Below, one piece after another: positions 1 through 11,261 of a stretch of 64,000 nucleotides of DNA. Below the pieces are notes generated by a model. That model was not told where the DNA came from. It made no database searches and saw only the letters and a list, made by a program, of their open reading frames with translations. The DNA comes from Atriophallophorus winterbourni. Lineage: Eukaryota > Platyhelminthes > Trematoda > Plagiorchiida > Microphallidae. Location of the stretch: contig JACCGJ010023827.1 of NCBI GenBank assembly GCA_013407085.1, forward strand, positions 1 through 64,000, written 5' to 3'. The number at the start of each line of letters is the position of its first letter. Positions within the stretch are counted from its first letter, which is position 1. The position numbers and the translations under genes are program-made.

Positions 1-1337
1 AAACTCGCTTAGAGTGATCAAATTTTTAGACTGAATGAGAACAATAATTTGATACTGGGGTGAGCGTGGGTTGTGGGCACAACACTAAATTAGTACTAAA
101 GTGTTTTCATAGAAAATATGAGCGAAAAATGGGTCATTTATCAGATTTTTGATGGAAATGCATGCAAATAAGCTTTTTAATCATATACTATTTTTGAACG
201 CTGTGGTTCGGTGAATTAACCACATTTAACGATGAAACATTTGATTCAAGTCGAAACAACCTCTGTAAATGTAATGACATTTTCTCTTATTGTTGGGTTT
301 TATTTTAAGTAATCGATTGCACTGAAAACCTATAATAAGTCTTTTTGGGTCCCGAGATTGGCTAAAATATAGTGGAAATGATACATTTTCAATGTCTGTA
401 GACATAAATATTACCTCGGTTATGTAAATTCAGTTTACTGGTATTAGATGATGAAACGCAATTCTAGTGGGAAAAGTAAAACAATTCTGTCTGGTCTTTA
501 AATTTTGTTGATTTTTCATCCACGATTATGTACAGAACCCAAGGTCATACAACAAAATATCATGGGATATTATCAGCATAATGTATCTCCGAAGTAAAAG
601 TTATGAATAACTAAGTGTTACTAAATGAACAACAAATATATTGCAAAGTTGAATGCAAATTTCTTTATTAATTTATGAAAAAGGAATATTAAAATGACCA
701 TTGGAAAATCATGCTAATATGAGTGAGGTAATTTCCGACGAAAATTCTAGAAATTTATGGTTAATAAAAGGTGCTAATTACGTTGTCCAATTATCATAAG
801 CGTACAAAATTTCCCCCATTCGGAAAAGGAAAGTGCGATCTTGGGGACATGGGCTAAGTCATACTTATTATAGATTGAAACAATGCTGTCTTGGTTCAAA
901 TTTATGGTAAATCAGAAATATTCCTGATATGCACCTTTTATTGCCTAACATTGTGGACCCCAAAATTACTTTGCGTGTAATTTTCACTAAATAAGTTGCA
1001 TGTATGAATACAATGGGCTTTTAATTGCCACAAAGTATCCAATTTTCGGAGGGCTTGAGATAGGGCTTTTAGCAAGAAAGGCAGGAATTAACTGGGACTA
1101 CCATACTTCTTTTTGCGATGGCAGGGCACTTTCGCTTCTTGCTCGAATATCTGATTCATTCAAATATATTACTTTGGTGAAATGGCGTGTAGAAAAGTTA
1201 AGTAAAGCGTACACCGTAACTACTCGAATATAATGCAGTTTTACGGGAAAAGTAACCTTATTTTGCATGTGACTTATACGCGAATCTATTCAAGTTTGCC
1301 AAAATTAGCTACACGGAGAATAGTACGGCGGTTTGCT
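1..1337. other. AT-rich non-coding stretch
   Basis: No convincing coding region, RNA gene or repeat was recognised here. The only open frame of note (1000-1233, +) has no family resemblance and low-complexity neighbours, so it is not called. Confidence 0.5.
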
Positions 1338-2335
1338 TGCTAGTGATCAAGCCGGTTGAGAGCAAAAACCAATGTACGGGATGTGTTCATCCGTAAACTG
1401 CTCTTTGCCGACTATGCAGCCATTATTGCTCACTCCCAAGAACACCTCCAGTTGATAATTGATTGTTTTTCGTCGGCATGCAAAGACTTTAGCCTCACGA
1501 TCAGCAGGAACACAACCAAAGTGCTTGGTCAAGGGATTGTATGGCCTCCAATCATCATTGTTGGAAACTGTCTGCTTGAGCCAGTACATCATTTCACATA
1601 TCATGGTTCAACCATTTCGGATAACCTCTCGCTAGACACGGAGATTGATAAGCGGATTGACAGAGCAGCTGTCATTTTGTCCCAATTGAACTCTCCTGTT
1701 TGAGGCAACCGCAATTTGACTGTAAAGACAAAGATAATGGTATACACCGTGAGCGTAATAAATACTTTACTGTACATTAGTGAAACCTGGACAATTCACG
1801 CTAGACACGAATGGAAGCTGAATGCTTTCCATTTAAGAAGCATTCGTCGTATCGTGAAAATATCGTGGATGGACGAAGTGACTAGTGCTGAAGTGCTTTC
1901 AAATGCTGGTCTACAGAGCATGTTCACCCTACTACGACATCGCCGCCTGCGGTGGCTTGGCCACATCTACGGAATGGAAAATGATCGTATTCTGAAAGAT
2001 CTACTTTATGGTGAGTTGAAATCAGAAAGTCGACCATTAGACAGGCCGCACTTGCGGTAAAAAGACGTTTGCAAAAGATATATGAAAGCCCTCTCCATTG
2101 ACCCCGCGAGTTGGAAGAACTTGCTTTTGACCGCTACATTGGAGGCACTGTGTAAAACGTCGTCTACAAGCTTGTGTGGAGCAGATACAGCTCTTGGCTG
2201 CTGAACGCCGATCGACCTAGTACTAACTATCGTTGCGAGCACTGTGGGAGATATTGTTCCTCCCGAATTGGACTGTTTAGTCATTCGAAAGGCTTTGAGA
2301 CGTGGAAAAATCATGCGATAGTGATGTAAATCTGT
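1338..2335 (+). pseudogene. RTE-like LINE relic, 3' half of reverse transcriptase ORF
   Basis: Reading frame from about 1356 resembles the C-terminal half of the endonuclease/reverse transcriptase of RTE-like non-LTR elements (the type of SR2 in schistosomes). Landmarks in order: a degenerate FADD box (LLFADYAAI), a SLDTEIDKRI stretch, a TLLYISETWT segment, RRLRWLGHI, and a terminal Cys/His cluster (YRCEHCGRYCSSRIG, about 2230-2275). The copy is dead: the second catalytic Asp of FADD is Tyr, there are in-frame stops at 1701-1703 (TGA where Trp is expected) and 2058-2060, and a frameshift near 2200 is needed to reach the Cys/His motif. No endonuclease domain lies upstream, so the copy is 5'-truncated, as is usual for LINEs. 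Family assignment at clade level is by memory of conserved blocks. Confidence 0.8.
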
Positions 2336-2756
2336 GGTCGTCATCGACCAAAGGAGGCCAACAACAAGAACAACATCTGTAAAGATGGGTGAACAATTTG
2401 AGCTGCCTTAATATTCAAGGTTCCTAATTTGTTCATATCGCGCAACCAAAACATAAATTCGGACCTCGATTTAAATGAAAACTTCTTTTAGAGCCTGTTA
2501 TTTCTGGAAATTGCTAATGCGTCTCATACAAAAATTCGACCAAATCTTCAATATATGTGATAATCAACACAAATATGAATTGTGCTTTTCTTCAAATAAA
2601 TCATTGATTTAACCTGGCAATTTTGCTTCAACACGTCGATACCAGTTGTTTACCATAGCAAATACCACAAATATTTTAGCAATATGTCCTAAACAAAATT
2701 TTCATGGTATGTGATATTTACATTTCGAATTTTTAATAGACCACTCTACATTTCAG

Positions 2757-2774
2757 ATGAGCTTAGGAATCTAA
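2757..2774 (+). promoter_or_regulatory. Possible five-codon upstream ORF after a splice-acceptor-like site
   Basis: A sequence ending TTTCAG at 2756 looks like a 3' splice site (cis or spliced-leader acceptor). The exon it would start opens with ATG and a five-codon ORF ending TAA at 2772-2774, only 19 nt before the main ATG at 2794. If the acceptor is used, this would be a short upstream ORF that could dampen translation. Confidence 0.3.
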
Positions 2775-2793
2775 TTCGTTTAACCTTCAAAGG

Positions 2794-3624
2794 ATGTCGA
2801 TGTATCCGATTAATTGTGCCGAACTTGTGAGCTCAAAAAACGAAACTAAAAACCTCAACACATCGGTGATGTCTACTCAACCGGCTTGCAAGCATCCCAT
2901 CAACGCTCAAGATCAAGTCTGTGGAAAGCTTGAAGCGTCTAACGCGAACATGTTTCCAGGTGCAGCAACAAATACATCGCCAGTGTACGATGCAAACGGG
3001 AAACTCATTGGCTTACAGACAACACTCGATAATTGCGTGCCCGCTGCGGAATTTCAGCAAAATAATTTAACTGCAAACATGAATTACTTCACTCCAATGG
3101 CGCTGTCAACTTCTAACAATTATACACCAATGGAATACATTGACCCAAGCATGCAAGCATATTATTACAATGACCAAATGAATCATCTGTCAAACTGGCA
3201 ACCTGCTTTTTCTAACCATTCCTCGATATACGAAATGAATCCGACGCATAAACTGTTGGAGCCAGTGATGGAAAAGCCTTCTGTTTCAATGCTTACAGCA
3301 AAGTTATCAATGAAGCGAAATGCGCGGTTTGATAAATGTCCCACCATGTGCAGTTTGTTCGCCATTCTCTGTTGCCCAATCACCATTTGGTGCTCACTAC
3401 CTGCGCTGGTCTATTCGTTGTGTGCCTATGCGGATTATCGCTCAGCAGAAGTCGAAAAATGTCAACAAAAGAGTGACATTGCGCGACATCTAGTAATTAC
3501 AGCGTGTGTGGTTGGTTTACTGTTGTGTGTGACTTGGGGTGTATTAATCTTTTTCTACTACGATCCTATACTTGAGCTGGCAAATGATATTATCGTTGGG
3601 ATTAGAAACAAAATATCTGCATAA
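2794..3624 (+). CDS. Two-helix membrane protein with CD225/dispanin-like C-terminus
   Basis: Intact single-exon frame of 276 aa. Residues 1-181 are polar and rich in Asn, Ser, Thr, Met and Tyr, with no known fold seen. From residue 182 the protein becomes a membrane module: a Cys-rich hydrophobic segment (about 184-212, containing ILCCPITIWC and LPALVYSLCA), a short loop with YADYRSAEVEKCQQKSDIAR (about 211-231), and a second hydrophobic helix (about 232-255). This order (Cys-rich helix, ALVYS-like end, acidic-basic loop with a Y..AE...K pattern, second helix) matches the CD225/dispanin family, membrane proteins that typically sit in endosomal or plasma membranes; the role in flatworms is not known. 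The long N-terminal region is characteristic of proline- or polar-rich dispanins but has no match I recognise. The start was chosen as the first ATG of the long frame. No canonical AATAAA was seen within 500 bp downstream. Alternative: an unrelated two-pass protein. Confidence 0.72.
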   Translation: MSMYPINCAELVSSKNETKNLNTSVMSTQPACKHPINAQDQVCGKLEASNANMFPGAATNTSPVYDANGKLIGLQTTLDNCVPAAEFQQNNLTANMNYFTPMALSTSNNYTPMEYIDPSMQAYYYNDQMNHLSNWQPAFSNHSSIYEMNPTHKLLEPVMEKPSVSMLTAKLSMKRNARFDKCPTMCSLFAILCCPITIWCSLPALVYSLCAYADYRSAEVEKCQQKSDIARHLVITACVVGLLLCVTWGVLIFFYYDPILELANDIIVGIRNKISA

Positions 3625-6600
3625 ACTAAATGACCGCCAAATGGTTACAAATGTGTGATATTTTGACGGAGCTTATTTACTCTTCCTAAAGAAATTTTAA
3701 GCAATCAAGTTATTAATTATTCTTGCGTGATGGCTATAATCAAGCGACATAAATGTGTGCATGCAATGAAATTCATTGTAAAAATTTGCGTTTCTTCCAT
3801 TTTTATATAACATTCAAATGAAGCACTAACATTTGAACTGGGTTGATTTTCATACGAATTATCAATTAAGTTTCTTTATGTGAAGTTTTAGATTTTAAGC
3901 TTGTGTGATTAATATTTCCTGAAATCAGATTTGGTAAGTATGCTTATAATTCGACACAGGTGCACAAACTCTAAAATGTTTAACGATGGACGATGCTGAG
4001 TTAAATTTTACTGCAAAGTGCGATACGACTCGTGATAAATGTTCAATAGTGTTTGCAGTTTTAAGGGATTTCAAAATTTTCCAGCTACAGAATACACTCT
4101 ATTTTGTCACTTTTACTTTTATTTAACGCAGCTCTAATGAGAGCGAAGATAGGGTCCACTGCTTTATTTAGACAGACTTCTCTTTGAAATCTGAAGCCAC
4201 AATGTACAGATGATTAGTTTATTAGTAGAACATAAAAAGTTTTAATAAAGGCAAATGGTCTTTTCGATTATAAGTTCGCTGAAATTGATTAAACCGTAAA
4301 ATGTGTCGAAGGTTGCCTATTTCTCACTCTTCAGCCATTTGAACATAAAGAACACAGGTAGATGCAGTGATACGATGTGTATGAATAAGAGCTTTTTTCA
4401 TTTATAAGCTTGATACCAAAGTCCGGATTCATATTTAATGCACTCATCAAATATTTAAGATTCAAGATTGATTTTGAATAAAGCAAATAGATATACTATA
4501 CCAAGGGTATTAAGTGCAAAATTCTGAAAACTCATTGTTCAAAATTCTAATCCAAGCGTTTAGATGGGGAGTAAAATATAATTTCAAGCATGACATAGTG
4601 TGGGAAAATGTTGGAGAGAAATGTATGTTTGGCTTAAATTTTCGAGTGCTCATTTATCATGGTTATCAGTAAAGTGAAGTCGAAATATTTATTAACAAAA
4701 AAATACTTTTTCTTTGAAAATTATTTCATTCGGTGACGAAAAAAATCCTGACTGTAAGCTTTTGACAAAGAAAGCAAACACGCACTGAATATAAATTTTA
4801 ACGACAGTTCAAGCCTGGATGTTTTGCTTGACGTGTTGAATCATGACTGCGCTTCAGTAGAATGGAACCAAGGTTAAATAGATGCCTGATTGGGAGGGGT
4901 GCCGAATGAATTGGACAGTAAATTAGAATATAAACAAAACGATCATGTTCAATGCACTTTTATCCGAAGAACCTACGATTTTCAAGAATTTATTGGATAA
5001 AACCAGCATAGACAACACTAAATTTGAATAAATATACAATTCAAATGTGGCTAATCGTTACTTACTTCACCTTAATTTTGCATACGGACAAATTGAAATT
5101 AAAAGATCTACCGGCCACAGTGGGCGTTCTTTGATTGTTCGTGCTAATACCATTTAGCACCAAATTTAAAATGTTACTCTCGAACTGGTCCGTGACACGA
5201 AAATCCAGATCATACTGTCTCTACCCTATGAGTGCAAATAACACTGGACCGGTGTGATCATATGATGAGAAAATGTGCGAACAATGACTATTCTGGCAAT
5301 ATTATCAATGCATATACTGAAAACACTACAGTCTAAGTGATTACGCTGTTTAAAATATCTTTCAGCAATCCGGGTTACATTTCCATATGTTGAATGAACA
5401 GATGTACGAGCCATAGAAATTTTATTCGGTTTCAAGAGTATCTGGGTTTTATTGCGTCTTTCTCATTTAGAAACAACAGGTTGTACCGTTTAGTATTGAA
5501 ATAGCTAAATTAATCAATCAACCAAAACTGTTCAGTTTTGTAACACTTCCTGTGCATTAATTGAATGTATGCGATAAAACAGAAACACTAAGACCAGTGA
5601 AATAATAGTTTGCTTCTCTATCTTATGTTAATATATTAGATTCTAGTGTACAATTAACAACATTTTTTAAATTTTCTGTTTCCTTCGAAAAGACTTCTGG
5701 CCGGACCATTTATGATTATTATAATCAATGTTTGTATTAAATCGTATCTCAAGCAATTTAGATGGCTTATTTCCCAATCGGATAGTATGGTTTATCATTG
5801 TGAAGTATTTTATCGTCTCACGTTACAGTCACTCGGAAGGAATCGTGATGATACCTGCACCAAGACAAATATGGTCTTTAGATCCAGGTCAGCTTCTTGA
5901 ATGAGGAAATCCACCTTTCATTAGCTTAACTGTCCCCGAAAAATTGGTGTCGCCCGGCGTCATATCGATAAGCAAGAGTTGCCTGTCTCGAGACGCTAAA
6001 ATTTTGACGACCGGAATAAAAAACATTCTATTTTAAAACGCTCAATGGGTATGAGGGCTCAACCAAAATAAAGGCTGAAAACGTGTGACACACGTCAGTG
6101 TGGTAAAATAAATAGATATAAACTATCACAAGCGTTGTAGCCATCACCAATTCAAGGATGAATAAAGAATAAATTAATAGAATTATCAAAAGCTCAATTG
6201 CATGCATCTCCATCACACACAGAATTATCGTTATTTTTCGATAAAAATAAAATCAATACAGATGTGTACCGATCATTAAATGTTTGGCGCTGCCAATCTT
6301 GTTTAATGGTGGCTTCTAAATATAACTCCGACTCGATCGAATGTCATTCAAATTATATGAAAGTAACAAGCGAAACGTAGTTCTATTAGATTGGCATATA
6401 TCGGGCAAATTGTAGTCAATGTTTTTATGTTGAGTTTTCAATCCTTAATATAAATAGTTCGATGAAAAATACATAATATTGAAGCATTTAACTTGCAATT
6501 CTGCCTGGTTTGAACAATTCAAATTTTAAACAAAAATGTGAATAAACGAATGAACACTACTAAATTTTATTTTCAGATATCCAATGCATTTTTTCTCGAT

Positions 6601-6833
6601 CGACATTTCACCGAAAAGTTTTATACCAAGATAATAACTTCACAACTCAGAATTTCATTAGTTAATGTCATGGCTTAGTACTATACACTTTAAACAGGTT
6701 GCCAAGGAACACTCCACTAAATGAGTTCTCCATAATAATAATTTTTCTCTCTAAAAACCTGAAGTTACTAAAGACAGGTATGAATTAGAGGGAATTCTGG
6801 AAGTTGCTGAATCATCATTTATTCTGCATGTGT
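3625..6833. other. AT-rich non-coding stretch
   Basis: About 3.2 kb with only short scattered frames. Nothing resembling an exon, RNA gene or known transposon was found on either strand. Confidence 0.5.
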
Positions 6834-8284
6834 GAACTCAAGGTAATTCAAGTTATTTCAACATGTTCAATTGACTAAAAAGCATCAAGCTCACCAATAA
6901 CCATAAAATGGTGAAGATTTAATAAATCAGATTAAATGCATATAAGTAGTCGAGAAACGAATGATTAAATAAAAACTCGTTTTATTTAGTTTTAAACACG
7001 TAAGCTGGTTGAGTGAGTAAAGGTAAAAAGTAAACTGTTCCAAGCATGACAGACACGGATACAATAGAAAGGCTTTCTTAAGGACTTGAAACAAATAACA
7101 TCGTAGTTGCGTTTTTCTTGTACACGGGAATGGATACTAGGTTGTTTCGTTAAAAAAGCTTAAACGGGTCATTGTTCCATGTGTTCTCAATCCAGAAGAG
7201 GAATTAGACATGTGGAATTTAGATGTGAGTACTTCAAACATTTGATCTATATGAATCCAAAATGTTTTCTACGCTATAGCGTAATGCAAAATGTATCTAG
7301 TGTGTTTGGAATTTCTACGAAGTTTCAATGTTTGTGCGAAGTAGCGCTGTCAATTTATAAGTTGTAGCTCTTTGAATCACAGTGAAAAATATATATGGAG
7401 ATAAAATGAAATGGAAATTATACCAATAGGAATATCACTTTCTTGTTATTTTCTAGCAAAATTTATTTGTAATATATATATTATTACAACTATAATATAT
7501 ATATTATATATATATATATATCTATATTACAAATAAATTTTGCTAGAAAAAACAAGGGAAAGTGATATTCCTATATATATATTATTAATATATATATATA
7601 ATATATAATTTATTACAAATTAAATTTTGCTAGAAAAAATAAACAAGGAAGTGATATTCCTATTGCGTCTAATTTCCATTTCATTTATCTCCATATATAT
7701 TTCACTGTAATTAAAGAGCTACCAACTTATAACATTGCCAGCGCTACTTCGCCACAAACATTGAACTTTGTATAAATATCAAACGCACTAGGTACATTTG
7801 CATCACGATAGCGTAGAAAACATTGGATTCCTATAGATCAACTGTTTGAAGTACTCACATCTAAATTCCACATGTCTAATTCCTCTTCTGGATTGAGAAC
7901 ACATGGAACAATGACCCGTTTAAGCTTTTTTAACGAAACAACCTAGTATCCATTCCCGTGTACAAGAAAAACGCAACTACGTTGTTATTTGTTTCAAGTC
8001 CTTAAGAAAGCCTTTCTATTGTGTCCGTGTCTGTCATGCTTGGAACAGTTTACTTTTACCGTTACTCACTTAACCAGCTTACGTGTTTAAACCTAAATAA
8101 AACGAGTTTCTATTTAATCATTCGTTTCCCGACTACTTATATGCATTTAATATGATTGATTGAATCGTTTTTTATAATCTTACATTTTAATCTTCACCAT
8201 TTTATGGTTTTGGTCGCTGCTTGATGCTTTTTAGTCAATTGAACATGATGCCATAACTTGATTACCTTGAGTTCACACGTGCAG
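6834..8284. repeat. Long inverted repeat (palindromic foldback), arms about 0.65 kb
   Basis: The left arm (about 6834-7480) and the right arm (about 7526-8284) are reverse complements with scattered substitutions and small indels. Anchor pairs: TGTGTGAACTCAAGG near 6840 against CCTTGAGTTCACACG near 8270; GGAATTAGACATGTGGAATT near 7200 against its complement near 7870; ACACGGGAATGGATACTAGG near 7121 against its complement near 7945. The centre (about 7470-7610) is almost pure TA. The right arm carries an extra partial copy of the innermost arm segment (7526-7577 and again 7609-7663), so the loop side was tandemly duplicated. No transposase, LTR or clear flanking duplication was found. It could be a foldback-type or MITE-like element, or an inverted duplication. 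Confidence 0.85.
7476..7527. repeat. TA-rich centre of the inverted repeat
   Basis: A run dominated by TATATA and AATATA steps at the axis of the palindrome; a second, similar TA run lies at 7572-7608 between the two copies of the duplicated inner arm segment. Confidence 0.8.
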
Positions 8285-9029
8285 ATAAACTTACCTATGC
8301 TAATAATCATGTTGATGTGAAAATCGCAAACTATAACCGTCCATTCATCTCTGAAGCTCTAAGTGGGTGTAAGCAATGATGGATTTATTGTCAAAGATAG
8401 AGATGATTGAGGAATCAAGCAAACGGTTATACTTCTTAATTTCTCAGTAAAATTAAACTAATTCTCGTGAAGCATATATAATAAAAAAATGAAAGAATTC
8501 GGTCGTAATAACAAAGGATTTTTAAAAATTGAAGTGTTTGGGTGCGACTATGTACAACTCGAGACGGTGAAAACAAAGCCATTGAAATGATGCTTGATTA
8601 AAATATTAGTTCGATTTTATGAACAGATCAGAGGAATGTGCATAGAAATTTTCTTTTTTGCAAAAGATTACCGTTTAACACAACCCTTTAATTAGTTTAA
8701 TTTCACAAACAAGACAAAATGAATAGCTTACAACCTTAGTGGGTTTGTACGGTCAAGCTATAGGTTTACGTTCTTTAATCACTTAATCAGTAAAGCGCTG
8801 AAAATTTCAAATATTGCGAAATGACGAATCCATTATTAGCCATGTTACGTATTTACATCTCGATACACATCCTGATACGTACACTATGCGCTTGCTGTCA
8901 GATTTTAAAGACATAATATGTTTAGAAAGACGCGATTGCAATCCCGTAAGTCTAAACGTTTTCTTTCGGCATATATTCTTGATATTCTTGTTATTAATTT
9001 TAATATTCAAAGAAGCAGTAAGAGCTTAT
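8285..9029. other. Non-coding stretch between inverted repeat and Penelope-like element
   Basis: No gene-like feature recognised. Short frames near 8807-9038 look like chance open frames; the right end may include unrecognised 3' terminal sequence of the neighbouring element. Confidence 0.4.
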
Positions 9030-10905
9030 TCCCAGTGAGCGATGAATGCCACCGAGGGGAAAAGTTATGGAAAGCAACGAGTCGACCGTTCACTGAACTG
9101 AAACGAATACAGGTGTGCCCAAAACGTTCCATCTCATTTTGTAGACACGGTATATGACGTCAATTTCGGTGGCGATTTCGACCGCCTCCGCATGTAGGCG
9201 TTCGCTATTTGGTTTAATATCGCGTCTCAATATTTCCACATTGTCTAGATCGAAGCTATGGCCCGAAACTAAAACGTGCTTCGCCCAGGCGGAATCACAA
9301 ATAAGAAATAGATATTCCTCAGCATTCCGAGGCTGTCTCCGGACACGCTTTCGGTGTGCTTCGATTCTAGTGTGAATTTCTCTGGCAGTCTGCCCTATGT
9401 AAACACCCTAACAGTCCTTACATTTGATTCTGTAGATGCTGTTCGTAACGCTAGATAAAGGTGCCTTATCCTTGAGGTGCATCAGAACCGAACGGATAGT
9501 TTTTTCCTTTCTTATAAGTTACTCGTATGACCGTCTGGTTCAAGATTTTACGTATCGCTTCAGAGGTGCATTTTGCATAGGGTATACAAACTGTATCTCG
9601 CCATTTTTCTCCGATTTTTCTGACGGGTATTTTACCTACATCAATTGGCGTTTTAAAAAACTTTTCGGATAACCGTGATCTATGAGCCTTTGGCTCGCTT
9701 CACGGAGCGCCTGTTTTCGCTCACTTTCGTCGCTGCACAGGTGTTCTATCTTATAGAAAATGGAACAAGCTATGGATCTGAAGACCTGTCTTGGATGAGC
9801 GGAAGTGTATCGTAGTACAGCATCTGTATCGATAGGTTTCCGATAGACAGAAGTTTTATTTTTCTGTCTAATTATTTTATGCTAAACAGTCCAAAAATGG
9901 AAGAGTGCCTGTGCAGGATTCCACTTCCTTTGTGACAGTAACACGTGGGTCTATTTCATTTAAATTGTTAAAGAAGGCCTCTAAATGATCTCGCTTGATG
10001 ATAAAAAATGTGTCATCAACATAGCGCCATCATAGTTTTCATTCTTAAGGGCTTTGTTCTCGAAATGCTCCATATACATGTTTGCCAGTACTGGATATAT
10101 CAGTGAACCCATTGCCAACCCTTTTTTGTCTATATAATTGCTCAATAAATACGAAGTGGTTCATGTTTAGGCAGATCGATATACCGTTGATGATTTGCTG
10201 GACGCTAAAGTTTGTGCGATCTGACAAACTGACATCAGATTCCAAGGCCCGTCTAGCTAGTTCTAACGCACTTGTTGTATCGACGTTGGTCAACAAAGCG
10301 CTCATATCAAAGCTAACCATTATTTCATCGTCATCAATTTTTACCGACATTAAACGTGCTGCGATGTCATATGCGTTCTTGATGAACGAGGCTGTACTGC
10401 CGACTAAATGTTTCAACAAATAAGCCAAATATCTAGCTAACTCGTGCGCAGGTGATCCGATACCGTCGACGATAGGTTTTACAGGAATGCCTTCTTTATG
10501 TATTTTAGGTAGGCCATAGAACCTAGGAGTTAGTGTAGCCTTGGGATACAGGTTAAACCACCATCCCTTTCCCAAACTCTCCGTTACGCTAACTTAGTGC
10601 ATAGAGACTACCATTTTGCAGTTATTCATTACCTTTTTCATTTCACCATTATCTATCCGTTCATAGGGCCCCTCGGATAAGTGTACCCCAAACTTTTCTA
10701 AATAATCGCTTTTGTTTAAAATTACCGTTACTTTACCTTGGTCAGCCTTAGTAATTGCTTTATTTGTATCTTGCTTCAGCATAAGAAGTTCTTGTCTTTC
10801 ATGTGAATCAAGGTTTGCATTGCCTTGTTCCTGGTTTTTAATGACACCAGCGATACAGTTTCTTATTGCGTCTTTCTGTTCATTGGGAAGTGAATTTTAT
10901 GATCC
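9030..10905 (-). pseudogene. Penelope-like retroelement, RT plus GIY-YIG endonuclease, broken
   Basis: Read on the minus strand from about 10905 to 9030. Order: N-terminal block with ITKADQGKVTVILNKSDYL (about 10700-10750); RT palm with FYGLPKIHKEGIPVKPIVD and IGSPAHELARYLAYLLKHL (10045-10575); catalytic RYVDDTFFIIKRD (about 10000-10035, reached by a frameshift); VYRKPIDTDAV (about 9845); a Cys pair CKDC; and a GIY-YIG nuclease with VYIGQTAREIHTRIEAHRKR (about 9345-9400) plus WAKHVLVSGHSFDLDN (about 9245-9290). RT followed by GIY-YIG is diagnostic of EN-positive Penelope-like elements. Stops at about 10593 and 9409 and at least two frameshifts make this copy inactive. The N-terminal part is short, so the 5' end is probably truncated. 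A hammerhead-like motif lies just beyond its 5' end, on the opposite strand. Confidence 0.92.
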
Positions 10906-10935
10906 TTAAATACAGAGGATAAGATCCTCAACCTT

Positions 10936-11146
10936 CATGTTGTACTAGATTTATGTGGATACACACTACTGTCTCCACCTGATGACGGCAAACAGCCAAA
11001 AACCGGTAGTGGTGTGTAAGGGATGGGGATGTGAGCACCACAATACATTGGCCACATTAGTTATGTACTTTTACGCATGTGGGCCGCAGTGTCAACTGAC
11101 GTTGACCGTGTTTACTTGTATTAGATTGACGTGGATACACACTAGT
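10936..11146 (+). repeat. Partial tandem unit beside the Penelope-like element
   Basis: A segment containing GTGGATACACACTA occurs at about 10954-10967 and again at about 11132-11145, with similar preceding bases (TAGATT) in both, about 178 bp apart. The first copy leads into the hammerhead-like motif; the second lacks it. This is the pattern expected of tandem pseudo-LTR sequence left by a Penelope-like element, here with the second unit cut short. The assignment to the element is inferred from adjacency. Confidence 0.5.
10961..11017 (+). ncRNA. Hammerhead-ribozyme-like motif A
   Basis: The core CTGATGA (10979-10985) is followed by a stem-loop CGGC-AAACA-GCC and then AAAACCGGT (GAAAC consensus with G to A). 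Ten bases before the core (10961-10970, ACACACTACT) pair fully, with one G-U, with the ten after it (11008-11017, AGTGGTGTGT), giving stem I. ACCGGT is self-complementary and would act as a minimal stem III, as in dimeric hammerheads known from Penelope-like elements. The G to A change in the GAAAC box probably weakens or abolishes activity in this copy. Confidence 0.65.
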
Positions 11147-11261
11147 AGGAAAATCGACCGGTGATTCTGGTCATTCCCACGAGACGTAACACACTGTAGG
11201 CTTACTATAGGCTGTTTAGTGATGAGGTCAAATCAATGGTATGGGTTTGACTACTACTTAA

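Noticed and set aside
7179..7367. 62-codon frame in the left arm of the inverted repeat
   Set aside because: The matching right arm does not keep the same frame intact, so there is no sign of selection for a protein.
7490..7610. CRISPR-like or satellite array at the TA-rich repeats
   Set aside because: The repeats are simple TA tracts and a single duplicated arm segment, not regularly spaced repeats.
9154..9672. Plus-strand frames of 73 and 78 codons
   Set aside because: Antisense to the GIY-YIG and linker regions of the Penelope-like element.
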